This document shows, piece by piece, positions 8,919 to 18,354 of a DNA stretch of 62,401 nucleotides. The stretch is from NCBI GenBank assembly GCA_029245125.1, contig JAQWPZ010000245.1, positions 1 through 62,401 of the forward strand, written 5' to 3'. Position numbers and translations under genes: made by a program. The stretch is from Rubripirellula sp. (lineage in GTDB: Bacteria; Planctomycetota; Planctomycetia; Pirellulales; Pirellulaceae). Numbering within the stretch: position 1 is the first letter of the stretch; every line of letters begins with the position of its first letter. The notes under the pieces are model-generated. The model was not told the origin of the DNA and made no database searches. It worked only from the letters and a program-made list of their open reading frames with translations.

Positions 8919-9338
8919 CTAGTGGACTCCGTGCGGCCCGAACACTGGGCGGGTCGGGACGGGGTGGAATTTGGGCCACGGGATTTCGGGGGGAGCGGTA
9001 GCTTCGGTTTCCGCCAACGGGTCGAAGCAGTTCGGTTCACAGTCAACGCACGATCCATCGGGGTCGTGGAATCCTGGCCCGCCGTGGAATCCTGGCGACA
9101 CGAGAGTATGGTCGTACGGGCCTTCACTGACTTCCAGCACCGTCGAATCGGTGCCTAGCAGAAGTTCTTGTCCAGTCGCTCGATGGACAGTTGTGCCTTG
9201 AAGATGGCCAAATACGCCACCTTCATCATTGGGGTCATGCCAGCGTTGGCTGGGAATGTTCAATGCCACACAGCCTGGCTGAGCCAGGAGCAATCCTGCA
9301 AATAACAGGCAAGCGAAGGGGCGAAATGATCCGAGCAT
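8919..9338 (-). CDS. Small predicted lipoprotein
   Basis: A 139-residue protein whose N-terminus is a classic lipoprotein signal: MLGSFRPF, a hydrophobic core CLLFAGLLLA, then QPGC as lipobox with the Cys near residue 22. The mature part is rich in Gly, Pro, His and Cys and contains a duplicated PGFH element (SPGFHGGPGFHDPDG) followed by CVDCEPNCFDP, a small Cys cluster. I recognise no enzyme domain. A longer reading from 9437 would add 33 residues before the signal peptide and is less likely. It is probably attached to a membrane; its function is unknown. Confidence 0.7.
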   Translation of the reverse strand: MLGSFRPFACLLFAGLLLAQPGCVALNIPSQRWHDPNDEGGVFGHLQGTTVHRATGQELLLGTDSTVLEVSEGPYDHTLVSPGFHGGPGFHDPDGSCVDCEPNCFDPLAETEATAPPEIPWPKFHPVPTRPVFGPHGVH

Positions 9339-9577
9339 GTTGGGAACGCAACAGGCAACTGCATTGAGCAGCCCATCCGAGGCGCCTCTCGAGTATCCCC
9401 CCACGAAAAGCCTTTCGGTTCCGTTATCGACCAACAAACGCTGGTTTCTTGAGTAAACTTTGCGCAGTCGTAACCGTTGACGCAGGCAAGAAATTTTTAG
9501 TCAATGGTCCCCGGAATTGTGTGGCGTCTCCAGATTCTTCGCTTCGATCGCCAGATTCCTCCAGAATAGTCACAAGA

Positions 9578-10942
9578 ATGCACCCTTCTGTGCGAATCGG
9601 CTGCTTGGCAGGCAGTGTAGGATGGAGGTTCCCTCAACAAGCGATTGAAGCCTTGGCAGACCCACCAGCGATTCATCCCCAACCGTCGTCGGAGCCGTCC
9701 GCATCCCGAGAGGCTTCCGGAGTGGATTTGCTAGCAGTAAGTAACGGCAAGCCTCCCGTTCTGATCGATCAGATGGAACCCGAATCTGAACGCGTCGTTC
9801 CCTCGTCGCCTCGGCCACGGTGGAGACCTGTCCGCCGTTTGTTTGGCATGTTTGCGTCGTTCGTCCGAGTTTGCTTCTCACTTGCATCCTTGGTGGCTTT
9901 GCTGGCCTTTCTAACCGCTATTCCTATCTTCCAGCTCATCGCATTTGGATACTTGTTGGGGGTCGCGGGTGGACTCGCCAACGGAGGCACCATTCGCCAA
10001 GCCTTACCTCAGTTTCGGCAAGCCGGCCAGATTGGGTTGGCAGCGTTGGCGGTCTTCGTGGCAGCGTTGCCGACACAGCTGTTGGTTCATTGGGAATCGG
10101 TCGCTTACCTGATTGATCCTGGTTCTGGCCTGGCTGTGGCGATGCGCGTGCTGGCCATTGCATCGTCGGTGTTGGCAACCGGGTATTTGCTTTGGGCCTG
10201 GGTGCGTGGCGGTCGGTTGAAACACTATTTATGGCCTGAGCCGAAACGGTTTTTTCGTGAGGGGTGGCGCTGGCGGACCTACCGCACCGCGTCTGACCGG
10301 TTGTGGGAATTTACAAGCTCACTGCGATTGGCCCATTACTTTTGGCTGGGAGCTCGTGGCGCGATCGGAACGCTGGTGTGGTTGATCCCTGCATTGGTGA
10401 TCATCGTGGCGTTTCGAGAGGGTGAATCTGGATTGGCCGGTTTGATTGGGTTCTTGTCGCTTGTCTGCCTGGGGCTAGGGATTCTTTATCTCCCGATGTT
10501 GCAGGCGCATTATGCAGCGGAGAATCGATTCAAAGCGTTGTTTGAGGTTCGTCAGATTCGCGGGTATTTCCGCCACGCTCCCTGGGCTTGGTTGGTCGCG
10601 ATGTTCATTTCGCTTGTGCTGACTCCGATTCCGTTGTACCTGCTGAAAATTGAGGCGACTCAGCAGGAAGTGATGTGGTTGCCATGCCTGTTGTTCGTTG
10701 CCTTCATTCTCCCTGCCCGGATTTCGACTGGATTGGCCCTGCGACGGGCGCGACGGCGGCCCGAACCAGAGGGCCGCTGGGCGACGATCAGCCGCTGGGT
10801 GGTAAGGTTGGTCATGCTGATGGTGGTTGCGACCTACCTCTTGTTTGTCTATGTCTCGCAATATACGAGTTGGGACGGATTGGCGACGTGGGTCCAGCAG
10901 CATGCAATACTGGTCCCGGTACCGTTTTTTAGCGGCGTGTGA
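9578..10942 (+). CDS. Polytopic membrane protein, function unknown
   Basis: About 454 residues with a Pro/Ser/Glu-rich cytoplasmic-looking N-terminus and some eight to ten hydrophobic segments from about residue 95 to the end. The layout resembles planctomycete membrane proteins of the DUF4013 kind, but I cannot confirm this. The start is uncertain: a TTG at 9449 would add 43 residues, and an ATG near 9773 would give a shorter protein; 9578 is the first ATG. It is divergent from the lipoprotein gene. The stop codon lies inside an 18-bp tandem duplication. Confidence 0.75.
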   Translation: MHPSVRIGCLAGSVGWRFPQQAIEALADPPAIHPQPSSEPSASREASGVDLLAVSNGKPPVLIDQMEPESERVVPSSPRPRWRPVRRLFGMFASFVRVCFSLASLVALLAFLTAIPIFQLIAFGYLLGVAGGLANGGTIRQALPQFRQAGQIGLAALAVFVAALPTQLLVHWESVAYLIDPGSGLAVAMRVLAIASSVLATGYLLWAWVRGGRLKHYLWPEPKRFFREGWRWRTYRTASDRLWEFTSSLRLAHYFWLGARGAIGTLVWLIPALVIIVAFREGESGLAGLIGFLSLVCLGLGILYLPMLQAHYAAENRFKALFEVRQIRGYFRHAPWAWLVAMFISLVLTPIPLYLLKIEATQQEVMWLPCLLFVAFILPARISTGLALRRARRRPEPEGRWATISRWVVRLVMLMVVATYLLFVYVSQYTSWDGLATWVQQHAILVPVPFFSGV

Positions 10943-10961
10943 GTTTTTAGCGGCGTATGAG
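10926..10961 (+). repeat. Two 18-bp tandem units on a stop codon
   Basis: Units 10926-10943 and 10944-10961 differ at one position. The stop codon of the membrane-protein gene (10940-10942) lies in the first unit and is followed by a near-copy. Confidence 0.8.
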
Positions 10962-11055
10962 CTAGTTCCTCGCGGTGTGCCACTCCCTGCGGGGCGGGCG
11001 GCAAAATCGGTACACTAGGGTGGCCTAGTCGTTTAATTGTTTTGATGGAGCCAAG

Positions 11056-12483
11056 ATGCCGCACCGACATCTGAACGTGATCATTCTCGCCGCTTGTGTG
11101 AGCGTGCTTTGCTATGCCATGAACCGTCGTGTTCGTACCGCGATGATGGTCAGTGATGCTTTGCAACTGATTGACGCCTACTACGTCGACCCTGTCGAAA
11201 GCGAGGATCTCTTAGTCGCTGCGATGAAGGGGATGACGGCCAACTTGGATGAACATAGCGAGTACATCCCTCGTGATGACTACGAGTCGTTTCAGGACAA
11301 CATCAATCAAGAGTTTGCTGGCATCGGCATTTTTGTTGAACAGCCAGAGGAAGGTGAACCGGTGCGGGTCATTACACCTCTGGTCGATTCGCCAGCACTT
11401 GCAGCAGGCATCTTGCCTGGCGACGCTATCATCGGAATCAACGGCGAAAATGTATCGGCTTTGCCATTGCGTGATGTCAGTGGTCGCCTGAAAGGACCGA
11501 TTGGAACAACCGTGAATTTGACGGTCCGCCGCTCGACAGATGAACAGAACCTCACTGTTCGCCGCGGCCGGATCGAACTTCAATCGGTGATCGGAGACTT
11601 TCGTGACAACCAGAATCGTTGGGTGTACCGACTGAAAGACGATCCTGCGATTGCTTACGTTCGGTTGACGAGCTTTGGTGAAAAGACCGTACGAGAACTT
11701 GAAAGTGTCCTTCGAGATTTGAATAACGATTTCGACGCACTCGTGCTCGATCTCCGTGGCAATGGTGGAGGGTTGCTGCATGCTGCAGTCGACGTCAGCA
11801 ATATGTTTTTGAGTTCAGGTGGGATCGTCTCGACGCGCATTCGTGGCGGTGTGATGGAAGATCGTTTCGATGCAGAACCGGGAGTCTTGGTCAATGCTGC
11901 AAAGCCAGTGGCTGTCTTGATTGATGAGAACTCAGCGAGTGCCAGCGAAATCGTCGCTGCAAGCCTGCAGGATAATGGTCGTGCTGCCATCGTCGGCATG
12001 CGAAGTTATGGAAAAGGCACCGTGCAGAATATTCTTCCGCTTCAATTTGGCCGCAGCGCCCTGCGATTGACGGTCGCCCGTTACTATCGACCCAACGGAG
12101 AGAACATTCATCGGGTCAAGGATGCAACCGATGAAGACCAATGGGGAGTGACTCCCAATGAAGGGCTGGCAGTCGAACTCGATGATGCGACGCTTGAAAA
12201 AGTTGCCAAACGGTGGCGGGAAGCTTCCTACCCGTCGCTGGCGACCGTGGGGGTGGGCGAAGAAGTCGCGGCCCGATCCGAACCCGTTGCGGTACAGAGT
12301 GAGCTAGAGTCCTCTCCAACACCGGGTGCCGAAACGGGGGCGAATGATGTTTCCAGCGAGACGGGACCTGCCGAGACGGGACCTGCTGAGACGGGACTCG
12401 ACATCGATGCACAATTGAAGCGTGCGGTGGAGTATCTGCGGCAGCAGTCCTCACCACAGCAAGCATCATCCCAGGCGGCCTGA
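11056..12483 (+). CDS. S41-family carboxyl-terminal processing protease
   Basis: A 475-residue CtpA/Tsp-like peptidase with an N-terminal membrane anchor (about residues 6-22). It has a PDZ domain (about 85-160, with GIGIFVEQ and AGILPGDAIIGING) and the S41 core. The Ser-Lys dyad is visible as Ser295 in ENSASASEIV and Lys320 in RSYGKGTVQ, spaced 25 residues apart as in E. coli Tsp. It is expected to trim or degrade envelope proteins outside the cytoplasmic membrane. The C-terminus carries an acidic low-complexity tail with a 5-residue repeat (ETGPA). A GGAG ribosome site precedes the ATG. Confidence 0.93.
   Translation: MPHRHLNVIILAACVSVLCYAMNRRVRTAMMVSDALQLIDAYYVDPVESEDLLVAAMKGMTANLDEHSEYIPRDDYESFQDNINQEFAGIGIFVEQPEEGEPVRVITPLVDSPALAAGILPGDAIIGINGENVSALPLRDVSGRLKGPIGTTVNLTVRRSTDEQNLTVRRGRIELQSVIGDFRDNQNRWVYRLKDDPAIAYVRLTSFGEKTVRELESVLRDLNNDFDALVLDLRGNGGGLLHAAVDVSNMFLSSGGIVSTRIRGGVMEDRFDAEPGVLVNAAKPVAVLIDENSASASEIVAASLQDNGRAAIVGMRSYGKGTVQNILPLQFGRSALRLTVARYYRPNGENIHRVKDATDEDQWGVTPNEGLAVELDDATLEKVAKRWREASYPSLATVGVGEEVAARSEPVAVQSELESSPTPGAETGANDVSSETGPAETGPAETGLDIDAQLKRAVEYLRQQSSPQQASSQAA
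12358..12402 (+). repeat. 15-bp x3 tandem repeat in the protease tail
   Basis: Units at 12358-12372, 12373-12387 and 12388-12402 are in frame and encode ETGPA, ETGPA and ETGLD. The third copy is diverged. Confidence 0.8.
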
Positions 12484-12702
12484 CGAAACGACTGGCCGCC
12501 GCCAGAGCCGGTCCGCTGGTCGTTGGAGCAATCTACACTACCGGCCAACGGTCCTCGATTGCTAATATGGGCGGCTAGCGAGGATCATCCGGCCTAGTAT
12601 GACCGCTGATGACCCAATCCCAGCTTAACCAGAAAGGCTCACGTTTTACTGAGCTAACTTCTCGTAGCTACTTGATCCGCAAACAAGGTACGAAGGTCTC
12701 TG

Positions 12703-13614
12703 ATGGGACTCTACGATCGCGATTATGGACGAAACGACGCGACTCCTTGGAGTCGCGTCGAAAATCCGCGCAGCATCACTTTGACGCTGATTGTCATCAA
12801 TGTGGTGGTGTTTTTCGCGGATATGATTTTTTATACCCGCGAGACGGATGCTTTAGGTGCAAGCCAAAAAATCTACTTCATCACAGAGTGGTTGGCCGTC
12901 TACGGCGAAACACTGAAGCAGCCTTGGATGTGGTGGCAGTTCTTAAGCTACGGATTCGTTCACGACAACATTAACATCCAGCATCTGCTGTTTAACATGA
13001 TTGGTCTGTTCGTTTTCGGTCGTGAGATCGAACGACGGATGGGGCGAATGGAATTTTTACGATTCTATTTGATCGCAATCATCGCTGGTGGGATCGTTGG
13101 CTCGGTGACGAGTCTCCTCGGGGGGTTCTCCGGTGGAACGATCGGGGCCAGCGGTGCGGTGGTCGCCTCGGCGGTACTGTTCGCCTGTTACTTTCCGAAT
13201 CGCGAAATCTTGTTGTTTCTGGTGTTGCCCGTCAAAGCGTGGGTGCTCGCAATCTTATTTGTTGGGTCTGACTTGGCTGGCGCCCTCGGCTTGATGCCTG
13301 GGATGGGTGGCGAGAATACTGCGTTCACGGTTCACCTAGCAGGCGCATTTTTCTCACTTGGTTATTACTTCTTGCATTGGAATCTACGTTGGTTGAACTT
13401 GGGTGCGGTCAGCGACTTTCCCGCTCGGATGCGGCATCGTTCTCGCAAAATGAAGCTCAAGTTGCACGACCCTGATAAGAAGATTGAGCGAGAAGCCGAA
13501 GATGCTGATCGCATTTTGGCGAAGATTCACGAACAGGGCGAATCAAGCTTGACGGCAGCCGAGCGTAAAACCCTGGAACGTTACAGCCGACGCCAACGCG
13601 AACGCCGAAATTAG
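12703..13614 (+). CDS. Rhomboid-family intramembrane serine protease
   Basis: A 303-residue membrane protein with six or more transmembrane segments. The catalytic dyad is Ser150 in GASGAV (GxSG motif) and His211 in TVHLAGA; the oxyanion-hole Asn is probably Asn98 in HLLFNM. The C-terminal about 60 residues are charged and cytoplasmic-looking (KMKLKLHDPDKKIEREAED, then a Glu/Arg helix), an extension seen in many planctomycete rhomboids. A GAAGGT ribosome site lies 6-7 bases before the ATG. The neighbouring CtpA-like gene 219 bases upstream suggests shared envelope-proteolysis roles, but this is only proximity. Confidence 0.93.
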   Translation: MGLYDRDYGRNDATPWSRVENPRSITLTLIVINVVVFFADMIFYTRETDALGASQKIYFITEWLAVYGETLKQPWMWWQFLSYGFVHDNINIQHLLFNMIGLFVFGREIERRMGRMEFLRFYLIAIIAGGIVGSVTSLLGGFSGGTIGASGAVVASAVLFACYFPNREILLFLVLPVKAWVLAILFVGSDLAGALGLMPGMGGENTAFTVHLAGAFFSLGYYFLHWNLRWLNLGAVSDFPARMRHRSRKMKLKLHDPDKKIEREAEDADRILAKIHEQGESSLTAAERKTLERYSRRQRERRN

Positions 13615-13675
13615 TCACCAATCCAAATCCGCACCGCAGTCTTGCAGGGCACGCGACGAGTCGAAGGCGAGTCAC

Positions 13676-14257
13676 ATGGATGTTTACAGTCGTCAGTTAT
13701 TTGTTGCGGTGTGCCTGATGCTTTGTCTAGCTTGGCCGAATGCTTGTTGGTCGGCTGACCCGATCATTCCGCAGCAGCAAGTGGATGACCGTGTTCACGA
13801 TTTTGAATTACCAATCGTTGGGAGCAAAGACTATCTGCGATTGAGTGACCAGTATCGTCAGGGAGCGGTCGTCGTTGTCGTCTTGCGGGGGTATCCCGGA
13901 TACCAATGTCCGATTTGCATGCGACACGTGGCCACGCTCGCCAATCGGGCGGCGACGCTGAAAAGATTTGCCAGTAAGGTTGTGTTGATCTATCCGGGCG
14001 AATCAGGGTCGCTTGAGCAGCAGGCAGAAAAGTTTGCAGGGAAGCGGCGTCTGCCCGAACCCATGGTGATTGTCCGGGACGATCAGATGGATACGGTGCG
14101 AGAGTGGGGACTGCGTTGGAATGCTCGAAGCGAAACGGCTTTTCCCGCTACCTACGTGATCGATCGCAATGGTCGTATCCGCTGGAAAAAGGTGAGTACT
14201 TCTCACGCTGGACGGAGCACGGTCGAGGAGATTCTCAAAGAGCTTCGAAAGTTATAA
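13676..14257 (+). CDS. Secreted redoxin (AhpC/TSA-type thioredoxin-fold protein)
   Basis: 193 residues beginning with a signal peptide (core LFVAVCLMLCLAW, cleavage likely after residue 27). The thioredoxin-like domain has a redox motif CPIC (Cys78-x2-Cys81) in YPGYQCPICMRH, followed by the FPATYVIDRNGRIRW strand-turn-strand typical of redoxins. It probably acts as a peroxidase or thiol-disulfide reductase outside the cytoplasm. A GAAGGCGAG ribosome site precedes the ATG. It lies 61 bases after the rhomboid gene on the same strand and may be cotranscribed with it. Confidence 0.85.
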   Translation: MDVYSRQLFVAVCLMLCLAWPNACWSADPIIPQQQVDDRVHDFELPIVGSKDYLRLSDQYRQGAVVVVVLRGYPGYQCPICMRHVATLANRAATLKRFASKVVLIYPGESGSLEQQAEKFAGKRRLPEPMVIVRDDQMDTVREWGLRWNARSETAFPATYVIDRNGRIRWKKVSTSHAGRSTVEEILKELRKL

Positions 14258-14387
14258 GGTGTGGACTAGGGCGGTTTCACTGCGACACGCTTTGCCCTGC
14301 ACTAGGTGTCGAGCATTACAGGCTTTGAAACAGCTTGTGGCTTCGCTGGAAAAATAAGTCAAACGCAAGAATGAACTGAGTTGCACA

Positions 14388-15623
14388 TTGAATGCTCCAA
14401 TTCACATCGTCGGAATGGGCGATGACGGTATCGACGGATTGACCGGCTACGCCAAGTCGCTCATCGATCAAGCTGAAGTATTGATCGGAACAGCACGCAT
14501 GCTGGATCGAATCAGTTCAACGGCTGAACGCCGAGTGGTCGGCGGAGATCTAGATGAGTTGAGGGAAACGATTGAGCAATTGCCGAAGCAGCCGACCGTG
14601 TTGATTGCGAGCGGAGATCCCCTCTTCTACGGCATTGCCCGTTACTTAACGGATATGTTCGGCAAGGAGCGATTTGACGTCGTTCCACACGTCAGCAGCA
14701 TGCAATTGGCTTTTGCTCGGGTCAAAGAAAGCTGGGATGACGCCTACCTGTGCAATCTCGCTTCGCAGTCGCTGGATCAAGTCGTTGATCATGTGCGGAC
14801 AGCTGAGCGAGTTGGTTTGTTCACCTCGGAGTCGATTTCACCGTCGGTGGTGGCGGAGGCATTGTTGGATCGACGAATCGACTACTTCACGGCTTATGTT
14901 TGCGAGAATCTGGGCACGCCAGGAGAAACCGTGACCCGCGGTGATCTGCAATCGATTCGGGATCAGGCGTTCGCGGGCATGAACGTGATGGTGCTGGTGC
15001 GGCGAAAGGGGGCAGCCGACCGACCGAGCGGCAGTCACCGTAAACGCCTCTTTGGCAATCCTGACGATCTGTTCCTTCAGTCCCGGCCCAAACGGGGTTT
15101 GTTAACGCCGTCGGAAGTTCGCTGTATTGCCTTGGCCGAATTAGGACTCACACCACAGAGCGTCGTTTGGGATGTTGGTGCTGGCAGCGGATCGTTGGCG
15201 ATCGAAGCCGCGTCGATCGCGAGTTCTGGCAAAGTGTTTGCCATTGAAATGGATGCGGAAGATTACGGGCTGATGGTCGAGAACGCCAAAATGTTCGACG
15301 TGCCGTCATTGATCCCTGTGCACGGACAGGCACCGGAAGCTTGGAGTGATTTGCCCGATCCCGATGCCATTTTTGTTGGGGGGACCGGACGAATCGTTCC
15401 TGAACTTGTTGCCGCGGCACTGCAGCGACTTGCCAGCGATGGAAGGATCGTGGTGAATATTGCCAGTCCCGACAATTTGGTCGCTGTACAGGCGGAGATC
15501 GAATCCGCAGGGCTTCGCGCCGATGTTCGCATGATCAATATCGCTCGTGGCCAGTACCAGCTTGATCGAGTTCGGTTCGCCGCTCTCAGTCCAACTTTCC
15601 TGGTGCTTGGCGCAGCCGACTGA
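14388..15623 (+). CDS. cobL: Precorrin-6Y C5,15-methyltransferase (CbiE-CbiT fusion)
   Basis: A 411-residue bifunctional corrin-ring methyltransferase that methylates C5 and C15 with decarboxylation. The N-terminal half (to about residue 200) is a CbiE-type tetrapyrrole methylase (IHIVGMGDDG, ASGDPLFYGIARYL). The C-terminal half is a CbiT class I methyltransferase with SAM motif VWDVGAGSGSLAIEAA near residue 262. The only start that keeps the first beta strand is a TTG at 14388 (TTG-AAT-GCT). No other cobalamin gene is in the window. The stop codon lies inside a 21-bp duplication, and a terminator-like hairpin follows. Confidence 0.92.
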   Translation: MNAPIHIVGMGDDGIDGLTGYAKSLIDQAEVLIGTARMLDRISSTAERRVVGGDLDELRETIEQLPKQPTVLIASGDPLFYGIARYLTDMFGKERFDVVPHVSSMQLAFARVKESWDDAYLCNLASQSLDQVVDHVRTAERVGLFTSESISPSVVAEALLDRRIDYFTAYVCENLGTPGETVTRGDLQSIRDQAFAGMNVMVLVRRKGAADRPSGSHRKRLFGNPDDLFLQSRPKRGLLTPSEVRCIALAELGLTPQSVVWDVGAGSGSLAIEAASIASSGKVFAIEMDAEDYGLMVENAKMFDVPSLIPVHGQAPEAWSDLPDPDAIFVGGTGRIVPELVAAALQRLASDGRIVVNIASPDNLVAVQAEIESAGLRADVRMINIARGQYQLDRVRFAALSPTFLVLGAAD

Positions 15624-15652
15624 AGACTGAACGCAGCCGACTGAAGACAGGA
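15611..15652 (+). repeat. Two 21-bp tandem units on the cobL stop codon
   Basis: Units 15611-15631 and 15632-15652 are nearly identical. The first contains the cobL stop codon (15621-15623), so the last four codons and the stop are copied downstream. Confidence 0.8.
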
Positions 15653-15699
15653 TGCAGGTCGCTCGATACCCCCGTGAGATGACGGCAGCTATCTGCAGT

Positions 15700-15733
15700 A
15701 GGTGTTGGAGATCTCCAGCACCTCAGTTTTTCT
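15700..15733 (+). terminator. Probable intrinsic terminator of cobL
   Basis: A 24-base inverted repeat (15700-15723) pairs AGGTGTTGGAG with CTCCAGCACCT with one G-T wobble. On the plus strand it is followed by CAG and a run of five T (15727-15731). It abuts the stop codon of the convergent yceH gene; the minus-strand side lacks a T-run, so it should act mainly on cobL transcripts. Confidence 0.55.
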
Positions 15734-16421
15734 TGCCGTCAGGCCCTTCCAGCATAGTGATTCGTTGTTCAAGTTGCTGGATTCGTTCATTGACGGAGTC
15801 GAGTCGCGATAACAGTTGATCGACTTCTGATTTAGCCCCTTTGGGCGACGTTGCACGTGCTGGGGTGGGGACCTCTTTGTTGATTTTTTCGAGCAGATAT
15901 TGCCGCTCTTGAGGTGGGTAGAGCGTGTGAGCGAAGAGTTGGCCACGACCGGCTGGAGTCAGTGGTTCGATCAGTTTCTTTTCGATCAGGCCGTCGATAA
16001 CAGTTTTGGCCGTTTCTAAGTCGGGGAGGTTGTGCATGCGAGATCCACGGGTGCGAATTTCACCGGCTGTTTGAGGGCCGCGTAGCAGCAGTTCGGTCAT
16101 TACCGCCGAACCGGGCCCATCGATATCCATCCAGTCATAGGCCGCGTGGCGGTATTTGATCACGCGACCACTGCCCTGCACTTCTCGGGCCGCGCCCACG
16201 TTTCGTAATTCATCCAGTGCGATCAACGCATCATCTTCGTCCAGATCCATCTTGGGCGAGCGATTCGATTTCTGGTTGCTGGCAGTGATAATTGATGCCA
16301 AAGAGAGCGGATAGTTGTCAGGTGTCGTTTTGGCTTTTTCGACTAAGACGCCGAGAACACGCCGTGCTGCGGCTGACAGAGGAACCACGGCTGGTTTGGA
16401 CTCATCGTCGGAAGGGTTCAT
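15723..16421 (-). CDS. YceH/DUF480-family winged-helix protein
   Basis: A 232-residue cytoplasmic protein of the UPF0502 (YceH) family. The N-terminal half contains the family hallmark RRVLGVLVEKAKTTPDNYPLS and ASNQKSNRSP, part of a duplicated winged-helix fold. The second half has TELLLRGPQTAGEIRTR. The last 30 residues form a coiled-coil-like tail (VDQLLSRLDSVNERIQQLEQ). The biochemical role of the family is not established; DNA binding is only inferred from the fold. It is convergent with cobL and starts 188 bases from the sulfatase-upstream region. An AGGATCC element precedes the ATG. Confidence 0.88.
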   Translation of the reverse strand: MNPSDDESKPAVVPLSAAARRVLGVLVEKAKTTPDNYPLSLASIITASNQKSNRSPKMDLDEDDALIALDELRNVGAAREVQGSGRVIKYRHAAYDWMDIDGPGSAVMTELLLRGPQTAGEIRTRGSRMHNLPDLETAKTVIDGLIEKKLIEPLTPAGRGQLFAHTLYPPQERQYLLEKINKEVPTPARATSPKGAKSEVDQLLSRLDSVNERIQQLEQRITMLEGPDGKKN

Positions 16422-16708
16422 CAGATTCAGGATCCTGCAAAGAGCGGCCGAGGTGTAAAACCGCTATTGTCGTCCTAGAGTCACTGACGAGGCAATGGAG
16501 GATCTCGTCGATCGGGAATTGATTCCGTGTTGGGGGTAGTGGTTGGTAATAGCGGCTACCTGGCAAGGCTGGTCCATGAATCTACTGGATTTGGATTTGG
16601 CACAGCGATTTGATTCTCCAACCAAACACAATTTCACCAAGAGTTGTTGCGATCTGTGCGATAAGATGGGCGTCACTGGATCCTAATGTTTCCTCTGTTC
16701 TTGGTGTA

Positions 16709-18337
16709 ATGATGAACCGATACTTGTGCCTCGTCGGCGCGTTTGTTTTGGGTTGCTCGGTTTCCGAACCCGTCTCTGGGGCCAATCGTCCACACATTGT
16801 GATGGCGTTCGCCGATGACTGGGGGCAGTACGCAAGTGCTTACGGAAAGTTGAATCCGGGCGGGATTAACGACCATTTTTCAACGCCGAATTTTGATTCC
16901 GTCGCCGAGGAAGGTGTGCTGTTCACGAAGGCGTTCGTGAGTGCACCTTCTTGCACGCCCTGCCGAAGTTCATTGTTATCAGGACAGCATTTCTGGCGTT
17001 GCAATCGCGCGTCGATTTTGCAGGGTGCGATCTGGGACATGTCGATTCCCAGCTACCCGATTGAATTGCAATCCGACGGCTATCGAATTGGTCACACCTA
17101 CAAGGTTTGGAGTCCTGGGAAACCCGCCAATGCACCGCATGGTGGGGCGACTTGTTCGTTCAATAAAAACGGTTCGAAGTTCAATCGGTTTTCACAGTTT
17201 GTGATGGAGAAAGAGGATCGCGACGCGGCGAAAGAGATCTTGTTGAATGAGGTCCGCGCGAATGTGCGATCTTTCCTTGACGCCGATGAAGATCAAGCCG
17301 TCGATGGAGATGAGCCAATCTGTTATTGGTTTGGGCCGACCAATGTGCACCGAAAATGGATCGCCGGCAGTGGTAAAGAACTCTGGGGAATCGAGCCCGA
17401 TGATCTCAAAGGAAAACTGCCCCCTTTTCTGCCTGATGTGCACACCGTGCGAGAAGATTTTGCGGACTACTTGGGGGAAGTTGCTGCCTTCGATGCGGGT
17501 TTGGGGGTGATCATCGAGGAGCTCAAGCGAGTTGGTATTTACGATGACACAATCTTGGTCGTCAGCGGGGACCATGGCATGCCAGGAGTCCCGCGGGGAA
17601 AATGCAATTTGTACGACTTTGGAACGAAAGTGCCGCTGGCAATTCGATGGCCCAAGGGAATTAAGAATCCTGGGCGTGTTGTTGACGACTTTGTCTCTTT
17701 GCCCGATTTAGCGCCAACCTTTTTGGAGATCGCGGCTGTCGAAGTGCCTGAGACAATGATCGCTCGCTCATTGCTGCCGGTCCTCGAAAGCGAAAAATCA
17801 GGACTCGTCGATCCGAGTCGAGACGCTGTCTTCACAGGCCGCGAGCGACATGTCGCCGCAGCGCGAACCGATAATAAACCCTATCCGCAGCGAGCGATTC
17901 GTACGGACCAGTACCTTTACATCATCAATTTTGAACCCGATCGATGGCCCATGGGGACGGGGCCCGGATTCGGGAGTCCGCCCTCGGAATTCCCAGGCGA
18001 AGAATTGTTGCGTGAGAATACATTTGCGGCCTTTGGTGACTTGGATGCCAGTCCGACCAAGGCCTGGGTCGTGTTGCATCGGCGAGAAACCCCAAAGTTA
18101 TTTCAGTTCGCAGTGGGACGGCGACCGCGGCAAGAATTGTATGACATGCAAACAGATCCAGATTGCATGAACAATTTGGCAACGTCGATCGAGCATGCCG
18201 AGACGCTCAAGCAATTGCACCGCCGATTGATGGATGAGTTAGGCTCGACCGGTGATCCCCGCGTGTCGGCTGACATCATTTTTGAAAAAAGTCCTTTCAC
18301 AGATGCTTTTCGTAAAAATAACGCCGGTCGCAAATAG
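16709..18337 (+). CDS. Sulfatase (formylglycine-dependent), secreted
   Basis: A 542-residue alkaline-phosphatase-superfamily sulfatase. A signal peptide covers about residues 1-25 (LCLVGAFVLGCSV). The metal-binding start of the fold is MAFADDWGQYAS, and the active-site Cys82 lies in SCTPCRSSLLSG, matching the CxPxR signature for conversion to formylglycine. A second metal site is SGDHGMPG. The longer reading from 16610 places 33 residues before the signal peptide and is rejected. The likely substrate is a sulfated polysaccharide or glycan ester. The stop codon sits in an 8-bp hairpin, and the gene is convergent with tag. Confidence 0.93.
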   Translation: MMNRYLCLVGAFVLGCSVSEPVSGANRPHIVMAFADDWGQYASAYGKLNPGGINDHFSTPNFDSVAEEGVLFTKAFVSAPSCTPCRSSLLSGQHFWRCNRASILQGAIWDMSIPSYPIELQSDGYRIGHTYKVWSPGKPANAPHGGATCSFNKNGSKFNRFSQFVMEKEDRDAAKEILLNEVRANVRSFLDADEDQAVDGDEPICYWFGPTNVHRKWIAGSGKELWGIEPDDLKGKLPPFLPDVHTVREDFADYLGEVAAFDAGLGVIIEELKRVGIYDDTILVVSGDHGMPGVPRGKCNLYDFGTKVPLAIRWPKGIKNPGRVVDDFVSLPDLAPTFLEIAAVEVPETMIARSLLPVLESEKSGLVDPSRDAVFTGRERHVAAARTDNKPYPQRAIRTDQYLYIINFEPDRWPMGTGPGFGSPPSEFPGEELLRENTFAAFGDLDASPTKAWVVLHRRETPKLFQFAVGRRPRQELYDMQTDPDCMNNLATSIEHAETLKQLHRRLMDELGSTGDPRVSADIIFEKSPFTDAFRKNNAGRK

Positions 18338-18347
18338 ATGACCGGTG
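18322..18347 (+). other. Hairpin spanning a sulfatase stop codon
   Basis: CGCCGGTC (18322-18329) and GACCGGTG (18340-18347) pair over 8 bp with one G-T, enclosing a 10-base loop that holds the TAG stop. There is no T-tract. It may help termination or mRNA 3' stability. Confidence 0.35.
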
Positions 18348-18354
18348 GGATCCC

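Noticed and set aside
12609..12974. 121-codon plus-strand ORF overlapping the rhomboid start
   Set aside because: It overlaps the rhomboid frame, has a Ser/Arg-rich shadow-like composition, and the rhomboid is well supported.
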